The translations under genes were made by a program, and so were the position numbers. DNA of 64,000 nucleotides from assembly GCA_018894105.1 (NCBI GenBank), contig CM032118.1, positions 29,492,690-29,556,689 on the forward strand. Direction: 5' to 3'. The DNA comes from Jacaranda mimosifolia. Lineage: Eukaryota > Streptophyta > Magnoliopsida > Lamiales > Bignoniaceae. Positions 24,531 through 35,024 of the stretch are shown one piece after another; position 1 is the first letter of the stretch, and every line of letters begins with the position of its first letter. The notes under the pieces were generated by a model that was not told the DNA's origin, searched no databases, and saw only the letters and a program-made list of their open reading frames with translations.

Positions 24531-24874
24531 TAGGCAAACCATACTAAACTCGGTCACCACTCCAAGCTTGCTAAACATCTTTCTTTTGGGTGGATAATTA
24601 GTACATATATCAAATAGTATATAAAAAGATGTTCAAATCAAATTTTATTTTTGAGTATTAGATTATTAATTTTTCTTGTCACAATAAAAAAATATCCAAG
24701 ATTACTAAACTCAGTCAAATGAAATATGGATTCAATATAGCAAATTAAAGACAAGGTATGTTATGATTATATGGTTAGGTGAATTTAGATTAAGTGACTT
24801 TTATACATAGTAATGATTCTCCTATTGCTATAATCATAATCTTTCTTGAAAATATTAAATGTGATGACAATTAG

Positions 24875-25800
24875 ATGGACTCGAGGGGAAACGAAGCATC
24901 ATCTGTTCCTAGTGCTGGTACAAGTAGGGCCCCCTACGCTCGATGACCAATTGAGAATGAAAAACTTTTCATTGAACTTGCGTATGAAGAGTTTACGCAG
25001 GGGCAGGTCTTAACCACTACCTTTTCATCTTTCATATGGAACCAGATATGCAACAAGCTGAATCAAAGGTTGTACCCAAGGTTCAGTTACACAATGAAAT
25101 AATGCAAGACCGAGTGGTGTAGGTTTCGTGTCGTGTGGAGATTATTCCATCGATTGATCACGAGTAAGATAGATTATGGATGAAATTATGAGAAGAACAC
25201 TGTGACGGGCCTACTAGATCGTATCCAGTAGTGGGCTGTAGTAATTATTTTTATTACCATCTCGATAACGTATCATTGAATAATATTAACTCACTTAATC
25301 AATTTATGATTTATACAATATATTTCAAAAATATAGGAGCATCCAGATATATGCATACCTCCTCGATCAGCCTCCTCCATTACGACTACTGTATCGAAAT
25401 GTTCCAGAGCAGCGTAGCCACAGGTTTGCAGTCTAGGTCCTCATCTCAACCATATTCATCAGTAGGTCGCAGCCGATCGAGGAGATCATCCAGTTGCAGT
25501 GAGGACTTAATGGAAACTGCCATAAGGGAAGGTGATTCATCTCGTAGGAGGAAGATAAACCCTATGGCTGAGAAGGATACCTATTTATCGTGGGCTCTAG
25601 ACAAATGGGATGATTTGATGGAGGCCAAGAGTAATAGGGTTGGGGATAATGTGGAGAAAACTGTTAAGGAATGCATCGAGGTACTGCGTCGGATAGATTG
25701 TTTGTCCGATAGCCCTTTTGGAAAGGCAATTAATGCTTTGAAGAGCTCAACTATGCATGCATTTTTCAATAAGCTTAATGATTGTGAGAAGCGAATTTAG
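24875..25800 (+). pseudogene. Harbinger Myb/SANT-like DNA-binding protein, broken
   Basis: The probable start is ATG 24875 (MDSRGNEASSVPSAGTS). The domain follows with stops: ENEKLFIELAYEEFTQGQVL, FIWNQICNKLNQR, KTEWCRFRVVWRLFHRLITS, KIDYG and EKNTV. An intron of roughly 25232-25336 ends ATATAG and joins GASRYMHTSSIS. The last 130 codons are open to 25800: a serine/arginine-rich stretch, then RRRKINPMAEKDTYLSWALD, SNRVGDNVEKTVKECIEVLR and ALKSSTMHAFFNKL. In this superfamily the SANT-like protein binds the TIRs and brings the transposase to DNA. It lies 290 bp before the transposase gene, same strand. At least four in-frame stops are present, so no full product is expected. Confidence 0.82.
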
Positions 25801-26089
25801 GTTAACTTGTTAGCAAACGCGTGACAATGATTCTATCTATAGCATGATCCAGTATCAGTTGCCTTCCCCATTATCTATTATGTTGTTGCTTTGTTGAACA
25901 ATTTGTTTTTCCTATCTTTAGACATCTTTTATTTTCGTCGATAGACTTTCGCATCTTTGTATGTGTTATGGATTTCGATTTGCTATTATATTTCATGTCA
26001 CTACTTCATTAATTTCTACATTTAGTGGAAGTGGTTTGTTATATTAGTACTTGTGGCATTGAATGGTTTTAACAATGATATATGTCAAT

Positions 26090-27517
26090 ATGGCAAGCAC
26101 ATCTTCTCATAAGAATCCACCTACGGACAATGAAAGTGAGGGAAGCCCAAGTACCCCAGGATCCGATATCTCTGATGGATATGAGAACTCTTTTTTGTTA
26201 CTAAGGTGATTACCTCAAACTTGAAGCTTGAGAAAATACCACACAATAATTCTTCCTTCCAACGATCGGACTGGGTTGGTGAAGTCCTTAATGGGCATGA
26301 TGGAAGGTTTTATGACAACATATGAATGACTAAACCCACCTTTTGGGCACTAGTAAACATGTTAACATCTCGGGCTTACTAAAACAATCAAAATACTCAA
26401 AGGTGTTTGTGGTTAAAGAAATTGCTATGTTTATGCAAATTGTTGGAATGTACCAATGACAGAGAACAACAATGGAATGCTTTCAACACTTGCTTGAGAC
26501 AATGAATCGACATGTCAAAAGGGTCTTGAGAGCTTTGAATTATCTGGCACCCGAGATGATATTAGCCCAAACTTTGATGAAGTTTCTCAGCAAATTCAAA
26601 ACAACCAAGACTTCTATCCTTATTTTTAGGTACGCCCTCACAAGAAAAGGTTAAGATTATTAAATGAAAATGAAAAGGATCGATCCTATTTTTCATAGTA
26701 GATATTTTCTATGAACATGGAGTTGTCGGTGCAGTAGATGGCACTTACATCCCAACATGGGTATCGACTAGTAGAAAGAATGCATACCGTTCATGAAAAG
26801 GTCATACATGCCAAAATGTTCTTAGCATATTTGATTTCGACCTATTATTCACATACGTGCACATTGGGTGGGAGGGTAGTGCAAACGATGCAAGGGTCTT
26901 AATCGATGTAATTCAAAGCGATCCTTTATTCCCATTTCCTCCACCAGGTGAACTACATATTAAATACCAACTCATGATAATTTAATTTTACAAACAATGG
27001 CTTTATAAGCTATGATTTAACTAGATTATAATTGATTAATTAATAGTTATTCAATTAATTTATTTTAAGGAGATACTACCAAGTTGATGCCGGATACATA
27101 AATTTTATGTGCTTCCTGGCACCTTATAGGTAAGCTCGTTACCACTTGGATGAGTATAAGGGAAATGCAGTGTATAACAATCCCAAAGAGATGTTCAATC
27201 ATATATATTCCAGATTGAGGAATGCAATTGAGAGATGTTTTGGAGTTTTGAAATAGCGGTTTCCAATCCTTTCTTGGGGAATGCTAAATTATTTTCTCAA
27301 CCACCAGATTGACCTAGTCATTTCCTGTTGCTTTCTGCATAATTTCATCAAGAAATTCAGTAGAGATAATCAAATATTCAACGAGCCATTAACTCAGGAA
27401 GAGATAAACTAGCACACTCTTTATCACAAAAACCACCCCAATCAAACAGAAATAAATGCACAGACAGCATTTAAGGATCATATAGGTCAGTCAATGTGGG
27501 ATGCAAGCATGCACTAG
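26090..27517 (+). pseudogene. PIF/Harbinger DDE transposase, broken
   Basis: The reading starts at ATG 26090 (MASTSSHKNPPTDNESEG). RSDWVGEVLNGHDGRFYDN, FWALVNMLTSRAY and ECFQHLLETMNRHVKRVLRA form the helix-rich N-terminal part. The nuclease follows: GAVDGTYIPTW with the first aspartate at 26737, KGHTCQNVLSIFDFD, GWEGSANDARVL, an intron of about 26948-27069 with good splice sites, YYQVDAGYINF with the second aspartate at 27086, FLAPYR, ARYHLDEY, and NAIERCFGVLK with the glutamate at 27230. Second D to E is 47 residues apart, the PIF spacing. It ends at TAG 27517 after SMWDASMH. The triad survives, but stops and frame shifts break the frame. It would cut the element at its TIRs. Confidence 0.93.
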
Positions 27518-27787
27518 GCACAATCTATTTGTTTGCTTTTGTGTTGTTGGACTAGTACTGTGCCTACACTATTGTTGTTGCTTTATTGACTATTTAGACT
27601 TTTCAATATGTACTAACGTATGTTTATGTTAAATTTTACTTTATTTTGTTATGTATGCTTAACATCTATTGTAATGATATTATTATTTTTCCCCTAAAGT
27701 CTTTTTTATCGATTTAATATTGTAAACCAAATGTATGGACATGGAAAATAAGCTTAACTTCAGTAGTTCCGTATAGTTTTGTGACTC

Positions 27788-28237
27788 ATGTCAACTAACA
27801 TGGGAACCCTTAACTCGTCGTTGTGCGTATGTGGGGCAGGACTTATGCGCATGTTCATGAAAAAAAACTCTTGCGAACTATGGAATGTACTTTTATAGGT
27901 GTCCCGTGGGTGGGAATCACCTTGGATCCTTCTTGTAGGTGGATACCTAGGCCAACGTGCACTTTATAGTAGACAGTGCAATGCATCTACCTTTCCTGCT
28001 ACGTACATTAATTCGGATGGTGGTAGTTCTATTCCAGCATCAGTACGAGATGCTTCATTTCGTACAGACTCTCGTGGTGGAGATGACCATAATAGAGACA
28101 TATTTTCTCCTCATGACACATTCAAAGCTATCCGCAGTAGATTGGTTGTGGTCAAATTATGTGGGTGTCTCCTGTTTGCCATATTAATCACTTTGATCCT
28201 TGTTATGGTTGTACTTATGAAATTACTTGTATCTTGA
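27788..28237 (+). pseudogene. GRF zinc-finger / transmembrane protein carried by the Harbinger, broken
   Basis: ATG 27788 opens MSTNMGTLNSSL, then CVCGAGLMRMF. Past a run of A at about 27860-27866 the frame must move by one base. It then reads NYGMYFYRCPVGGNHLG, SFL, stop, VDT, stop. Together these give the GRF-finger pattern C-x-C-G, then YFYRCP, then H, then F-L-x-x-D. Both stops sit where tryptophan is usual and are one G-to-A change from it. A further frame change leads into the open end at 27899-28237, which closes with a hydrophobic helix (VVVKLCGCLLFAILITLILV) and a short tail. GRF fingers bind nucleic acid in known proteins; the job here is unknown. It lies 270 bp after the transposase on the same strand. 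The copy at 56231 has the same architecture. Confidence 0.72.
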
Positions 28238-28408
28238 TTGTTACATACATTTAAATGTGTTAGTTGTATGTCAAGTAATATTTTAGAAAGAAAATTTGAT
28301 AATATTGAAGACTAATGTATTAAGTTATGTGATGCTATGAATATGATTGATGCCTTCTGAAAATGTTTTCCCATTCAAGATGCATCTAGGAGCTCGATCT
28401 AATTTCAG

Positions 28409-28615
28409 GACTCTAGCCGACATGCTTTATCTTCCATTTCTACACATAGAGTCAAAGCACATTTTCATATAGTTGATACCGCTCGTTACTCTCTCAATAT
28501 TGACAGAGGCTCAATGGTTGGCACTGTCAGTACCTGGCGTGATATCCTACGTCGATTGAGGGGACCACGACCATCATCATCCACAAACACCAGCAATTTG
28601 AGCACTGCACGATAA
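28409..28615 (+). other. Exon-like open stretch near the Harbinger right end
   Basis: After an acceptor-like ATTTCAG the frame is open for 68 codons to TAA 28615, reading DSSRHALSSISTHRVK, IVDTARYSLNIDRGSMVGTV and STWRDILRRLRGPRPSSS. I do not recognise it. It has ordinary coding composition, unlike its AT-rich surroundings. It may be the last exon of the GRF-type gene or the remains of a fourth gene. The first ATG is late, so an upstream exon would be needed. Confidence 0.4.
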
Positions 28616-29938
28616 GAAAGCGCAACTTTCCCTCTCTATAGCATTTATCTTATGTATGAGACTACTTATGTCACCGAGATTAGTTTATTATGTTTCTACT
28701 TGGAACACTTGTAGGAGACTATTTTCATGTACTTGTATTACCTTATCGTGCGTGTTTCGATTGCTTATGGTGTGCTTCTACATTAATCCATTCAGTCTGT
28801 AATGTGGTAACTACTAATATCTTTCATGGTGCTTACTTTATTCTCCCCATAATTATAGTGACAACATATATGAATTAAAAATTAATAAGTCAGTTTAATT
28901 TGCAATTAAACAATAAATTGCCATTTCAAAAATTTTTACACAATAATGTTGAGTTGTTTGTGATTATGTTATATAATATAATTTAACATCATACATGAAG
29001 AAATATTAAACTTATAGTTAAATTTTAACTTATTTTTCTAATTTTTTATAAACATTTTTGAAAATGCTCGAAAAAATCAAGCCTAAAAATTAAATTAAAA
29101 AAATTATTCTCTTATAGATGGAACAGTTTTTGTCGGCTTCTAATTTCGCTATGTTAAAATTTATATATTAAAATTATGTTATTAATAGAAAAAAATTAAT
29201 ATATTCGATAAAAACTGTGAATGAAAATAAACAAATAATTGTTTTGTTAATTAAATCAAATTATTGTGGCACGAAAATTTATAACAAGAATAAAATTATT
29301 AATTTTCAATTTTTTAACTTGACGATATTGTTTTGCCTTTTTTTTAAACTTCATTATAAAAGTTGGTAAGTTATTATTTTGGCTACTATAAAAATGAAAT
29401 ATCATCATACATAAAAATACTTTTAATCATATTTAAAAGTAATAAACATTTTTATAATCATAAATTTTTATTCAAAAATCATTATCACAAACTAAAATAA
29501 TTTTTTTTATTTGAAGAATCTTATAGATAATAAAATTATAAAATTATGTATGTCAAATTTCATATTGTATTATGTATTTACAAATATAAAAAAAATCCCA
29601 ATCATTGTCAAATTTCAACATTTCATAAAAAATCTCTTATTTCTTCCCAATCATTTCAACACAATTCTCTTCCAATCATTGTCTCATCATTACAAAAATA
29701 TACACATACTACCACTCATTTAATCTATATATACATATATATAAATAATTTTAAAATATTTATTTCACTCCATCAACCTAACAAAACACAAACAAACAAA
29801 TAATGTTCTCCCAATTTATTCTCTACCTACCACCCAAAATACAAACAAACAACCATCACATTCCCCATCCCCATTTTCCAAAAACCGTTTTGTCAAATTT
29901 TTTTGACAAAATGCCCCAATTCACAACCAAACAAAGCC
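28616..29938. other. AT-rich right arm of the Harbinger with TIR
   Basis: This arm is noncoding and strongly AT-rich. The last 60 bases carry the right TIR and a small inverted repeat TTTTGTCAAA/TTTGACAAAA at 29889-29911. Confidence 0.6.
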
Positions 29939-29941
29939 ATT

Positions 29942-31425
29942 AATTTATTACTATGGAATTATATTAATTTACTAGTATAGGTATGGCATTCAACTAATAT
30001 ATTGAGACAATTATGACTCGTGGTACTTTAAAATCATTTCAATAATGAATAATCTAAGTCATTTGGCACTTATTACCTTCGAAAAATTAATTTAAATTGT
30101 TTAAATAATTTATTATTATTTTATGGCAAACTTGGGTTGATCGAACAACAAGTACATTATATGATCTAATGGTCATTATTATATTTTTAATTTTTTCTTT
30201 TGATTTTTTCATAGGAAAATTTCATGTTTCTGTTTTAATATACTAGAAATTGAAACAAATAAAAAAATAGTAAGAACGATGTTAATCATAAAATAATTGC
30301 TACTATAAATGCAATTCATCTCAATTAAAAAATTTTATGTGGAAGAGTGTCAAAGAATGAATTATAAGTCAATTATATCACTACATCTATTAAAATGAAA
30401 ATTTTATAAGGCGTTGAAAAAAGACAAATAGTCTATGCAATTAGCTTTGAGGTATTAAATTAATAACCTTTTCATATAAAAAAGAAAAGAAAAGAAAACT
30501 TTATGACAATGATTCTCATATAGTAATGACCATTTTTTTTATGTCACAAAAAGGGCAAAAATGATATTAGTATATCAAATAAGAAAGTATATCAACTCTT
30601 CTAATTGCTCCTGTTTAGAAGATATGAATTTTTTTTTTCCCCTCAAAATGAAATTTTCAGATATATTAAATCTGAATAAATTTTTGATGGAATTAAATTT
30701 TGCCTTAAGTTTTATGAATATTCATGTATCCATTTTCTATTTATTTCTTTGAATTCTTTAGCAATTCTATACTTTTATATTATACTTTATTTTCTTATAC
30801 AATGATCCAAAAAATTATATCTTTGATACTTGGATTAGAGAACAAGTATATTTATTATAATTAAATTAACGTGACAAAACTAATTACATTATATATTGAA
30901 CAAATGGACACTTATTATAAATTATTTGAACATAGGAGCAACTAAATATAATAATATTATATTAACCAAATTACGTGACTAATAAAAAAAATTATCTGAG
31001 TTATACGAGATAATTTAATAAAACTCAGATGGATTTAAAAATTTTAAAAACTTTTATACTCTAATAATTTATTTTTATGGATTTCAATAATAATTTTAAG
31101 ATATTAATTTATTTTAATCTATCATTTTCTAATCGCCACGAACAATAAAATACATTTTATATATATATTACAAATTTTAACATGTTAATTCCTATTTAGG
31201 TATATAATGAATTTATAACTTTCAATCAAGTTGAAAATTAGGATGCATAGTAAAAATGACAATTAATAGTATTTGATAATTATAATTGCTAATCATGTTA
31301 TATTTCAATAAAACAATACTTAAGTTCAATTAACACTTAGATTAATTCTAAATAATAACTTTCCAAAAAGTTCCAAATGATATTAGTAAAGTGAATCATT
31401 TACCTAAATGCAAAATAATATCTAG
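29942..31425. other. AT-rich stretch without recognised genes
   Basis: No element ends or coding matches were found here; short open frames are chance products of AT-rich DNA. Confidence 0.6.
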
Positions 31426-31752
31426 TGTTGTAAGGAGATGGAATTGGGATCTTTTCCAATAATCAACAAGGTTTGAAGATTTTTCTCTGTAACGTGGTAC
31501 AAAGTTTTCAACTCTTAAAGGTTCTCAAAAGTTTTCAAATTCTTGTGAATGATTTTTTGTGTCCAATTTCTCTTTGGGGATTAATATTTATAGTTTATTT
31601 CTTAATGAGTTCAAGCCTATTAGGGTTTTGTTTTACTTCTTCATAGGTGTAACAAATTCGGGCTCTCTAGCCTTTTTGTTTAATAATTCTCTTTGATACA
31701 TTGGGCCGTTTTGGTCCTTTTACGCTTTCATCCTTATACTGCTAAAAATTGA
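31426..31752 (-). repeat. Truncated gypsy LTR, inverted relative to its neighbour
   Basis: The minus strand of this piece aligns with the plus strand of 31779-32039 and with the LTR of element B: GGGTTTTGTT, TTTTTGTTTAATAATTCT and TTGGTCCTTTTA occur in the same order as GGTTTTGTTG, TTTTTATTTAATGATTCT and TTAGTCCTTTTA at 44778-44870. Its left edge meets unrelated AT-rich DNA instead of gag, so the rest of that copy is gone. Confidence 0.65.
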
Positions 31753-31778
31753 CTATAAGGGAAATTTGGTAAAAAAAT

Positions 31779-32039
31779 TGAAAAGGAAGACAAACCTAAA
31801 GGACAAGCTAGGCATATAAAGAGTGACAAAAAAATCCTAATAGACCTAAATCTATCAAGACTAAGAATTATAAATACCGAGTCCTAGAGAGAACTTAGGG
31901 ACAGTAAATCATTTGCAAAAAATCACAAATTCAGAGAACTTTCGAGAAGTAAAGATCTCTCACTGCACATTCCAAATGAAAATGAAGCAACATACTATTG
32001 TTTTCTAGAAGAACCCTGCTCCATTTCCAAGCAACATCA
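31779..32039 (+). repeat. 5' LTR of gypsy element A
   Basis: It opens TGAAAAGGAAG and ends GCAACATCA, followed by TTTTGGTGTCCTTTGTG, a decayed form of the TTTGGCGCC-type primer region of plant gypsy elements. The body (CCTAATAGACC, AATTATAAATACCGAGTCC, CCCTGCTCCATTT) is shared with C (51223-51546) and, reversed, with B (44575-44899). AATTATAAATAC is the likely TATA region. Confidence 0.65.
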
Positions 32040-32794
32040 TTTTGGTGTCCTTTGTGAGAACTCAAGGAGGAAGAAGAAACCCCGAGCATGCAAACAAGGT
32101 CAAGAGCTCACGAATCTAGCAATCAAGTGACCCAGCGTTGGAGAATATAAAAAGTAATCAACGACAAGTACTGCCTACTCCAGGGCTAGAGCTTGTTTTC
32201 AAAATGCAACATGTACTCCAGGAGGTGCCCACTCAGCAGGTCCCTTCCCCTAGAGAATCTATTCAACCTATCACTTAGGATGCATTAAGGACTCCATTGA
32301 AAAATGCTACAGCTTAAGTTGTGGCCAAAGCAATCGCCCAATATATTGAGGAGTGCCACTTTTGAGAACCATAACAATTCTCCCACAAGAGCCAAAGGGC
32401 TTCATCCTTCTGGAGAGACCTGAACGAAGAGCTAATTTAGGATATAGCGTTGCTCCCTTTCTCTACCTTACTAAGGAGACACACACTCTTCACTCAAGGT
32501 GGATTCTATCAGGCATGTAGAGCATCTAGAGAAGCATGAAGTTAATATCATCATTTGGTCCTTACTTCCTCAAGGCGTAGTCAATTTTCTCCAATGATCC
32601 TAGCAGAAACACTCTCTTATAAAATAAATATAGGTTAATTATCGGAGTTCGATGGTACTTCAGACCCCCAAGGGCACTAGAAAACTTTCTAGCAAGAATG
32701 GAGCTTTATGATCTGAGTGAGGTTGCATATTGCAAGCTCTTTTGTACCACTCTCACCATGCACGTGCTAGTGTGGTTCAATCAGATGCCGACAA
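32040..32794 (+). pseudogene. Gypsy element A gag, N-terminal part
   Basis: The reading can start at ATG 32089 (MQTRSRAHESSNQVTQRWR). After many frame changes the capsid part appears from 32641: EFDGTSDPQ, ENFLARMELYDLSEV, YCKLFCTTLT and WFNQMP, the typical Retrotrans_gag block. It is then cut by the solo copia LTR at 32795 and resumes at 35025. Confidence 0.75.
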
Positions 32795-35024
32795 TGAAAG
32801 CAAGAGTAGCGTTAGGATCCATAAATTAAAACTTCCAAAGCTTGAAAAATAACTAAGCTACTCAAGCAACCAAGGATCTATACATGCTATAGATTTGGAT
32901 TAGGAAGAAGAATTGCCTCTTGTAGCTCAAAATAAGGAGAAAATCAAGTAAAACTATCTGGAATTGACACAGCGGAAATGCAGCAATCTTTGCCCCATGT
33001 TATACTACTCCAAAAATCACCAAATTAAATTTGGAACACCTCCGCACATAGAGGAAGCTATTGTAAAAAAATTGGACCAAAAAGCCTTCTAGATCGCTCT
33101 AGAAAAATTCGACAATCTGGAGCTACTACAGTGGATCTCCAAAATTTAGCAAGTCAAACACCATGCCTCTATTGATATGATCCACACCCCCAATCATTCT
33201 TCCAATTTTCCCTCAATAGAAGATAGATTTAGAGAGGAGAAAATGAGGTAGAGGATGCCAATTTTTAGGCTCGTAAGAAGAAGGAATGCAAAACTCAACA
33301 CATGATGCAATACATGGGGAGAGAGAGTTTTTGGAGGGAATGCAAAGAATCTAATCTTCACACTTTCAGCAATGAGCATATCCGAATTTGCTTGCCCTCT
33401 ATATCTGTATATAGAGGGTAGAAGGTGCGATGCTAGTTGGCATCACACCTTCCTCAAGGTGACCGCCCAAGTGGCATGCCAAGTTGGCAAATTCAAATTC
33501 AAGTTTTACTTGAATTTTATGTGCATTTCAATTACAATTGGAATCTAATTCCAAATTAATTAAGATGCTAATCTAAATGAACACTTTATTTAAATTTTCC
33601 CTCCACAATGTATTCTTCCCATTAATTAAATTAAATACTTTAATTTAATTAACTAATCTTTGATTTAACTCTTAAATCAAACAAGCTTGACTCTTAAGCT
33701 TAAATTAGTCAACTTAACTCTTTAAGTCAACTTGACCAATTGATGGTCAATATAGTACCAAATAATTAACTCCTTAATTATTGGTCTAATTTAACTCTTT
33801 AAATTAGTTGATTAATTTAACACTTAAAATAATCAAACCAAATTGACCATTAAATTGGTTCCTGGAAAATCAGTCACCAAGGGCTGAATTTTTCTAACAT
33901 TTAGAAAATTGTTCTACCAATTTTGGAAGCTAATTGGTTTTGTGTGTGATCTAATAGGTTCTACCATTCATTGGATATGGGCTCACAACTCTTTGTGACT
34001 TTTGAATATCTTATATTCATTTTAGTTTAAAACTCCTTTTAAACTAATCGACTCAATTTAATTAATTTCATTAATCGAAGAGTACCTAATTTCCAAGGTT
34101 GATGTCCAACCTCAAGCCCATGGAGCCCAACTAATTGGCCAAAATGAATATTCTGGAGAACTATCATAGCTCTACGTGTACCATGCAAATACGGTCATTT
34201 CGTCTCATATCTCCTAAAAGAGACCTAGGGCAAGATATTTACCGGCTCCCTAATAGTCTTAATACTATGTCTCTATTCTTAATGTTCGATTCCCTTGTGT
34301 GACTTCACCTTTGGAAAACTTCTTTTCCAAATTGTTACACCACTTTGCGCAAGGATTTCTTGGAATTGGTCATTATAGAACACATAGGAGATGTACATGC
34401 CCTTCACAAAAATGAGGAGTCGAATTCCATCTTCGATCTCACAAACCTCCATGTTAAGTAGCTTATACCAAATCTCAAACCAAAAAACCCGCTAAGTGGT
34501 CAAGGAAGAGTCAAAGAATGAGGACCAAACACAAGGTTACCATAGATCCTCAAGTCAGAGGACTAATAATATGCACTAGCGTAAGCATGAGAATTAACTA
34601 CTACCGACTTGCCACTATGGCTATCTAGTGGATTCTCCAAAGGGTCTTCAGCGCCTTGTTCTCTAACAAACACCGACCAACATGCACCTGTATCTCATGC
34701 AATTGCTCATGGAACAGAGTAATATCTAACTCTTAGATTTATGCATCGCTAGTGTAAGTCTATTCGGATCTTAGATGCCCTATCTCATAAGATCCTACGA
34801 CTTGGAAGATTTAAAATCACAACTGTGTGAGACTTATTCCACAGTCATCGAACCAAGTCTCGTTGTCATAAGTGATCTAGGGGTTTCATCCAAATACATG
34901 TGAATTAATAAAGAGCATAAGATAAAGATGGACATATAAAGAATATAATTCAATCAAGATTGTTTTAGAAGAAAATAGCTTATACAAGGCCAATCTAATT
35001 GGCTTGCCGGGTACTATTCCAACA
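32795..35024 (-). repeat. Solo copia LTR inserted in gypsy gag
   Basis: This is a full-length LTR of 2230 bp of the family at 7038-17261. On the minus strand it begins TGTTGGAATAGTACCCGGC and on the plus strand it opens TGAAAGCAAGAG. No internal sequence or second LTR accompanies it, so it looks like the product of LTR-LTR recombination. The flanks GACAA and AACAT agree in only three of five bases. The interrupted gag reads through if the LTR is removed in thought. Confidence 0.9.

Larger units (their letters stand above)
19079..29938 (+). mobile_element. Large PIF/Harbinger DNA transposon (about 10.9 kb)
   Basis: The left end reads GGGCATGTTTGGTTGCAAAC. The right end read inward is GGCTTTGTTTGGTTGTGAAT, an imperfect TIR with a shared GTTTGGTTG core. 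ATT stands on both sides (19076-19078 and 29939-29941), a plausible 3-bp duplication for this superfamily. Inside are three plus-strand genes in a row: Myb/SANT-like (24875-25800), DDE transposase (26090-27517) and GRF-finger plus transmembrane (27788-28237), then one more short exon-like frame. All are broken. A hAT-like element is nested at 19269-20467. About 4 kb on the left are noncoding. Confidence 0.82.

Noticed and set aside
25231..25336. N-terminal part of the longest open frame over the SANT-like gene
   Set aside because: It reads through a probable intron ending ATATAG; the real exon starts about 25337, and the gene starts at 24875.
29511..29803. Overlapping AT-rich frames near the Harbinger right end
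   Set aside because: They are Ile/Tyr/Asn-rich and overlap each other in two frames, as chance reading of AT-rich DNA gives.
32795..35024. A complete second copia element at this place
   Set aside because: No internal copia sequence or second LTR flanks it; gypsy gag resumes directly on both sides.
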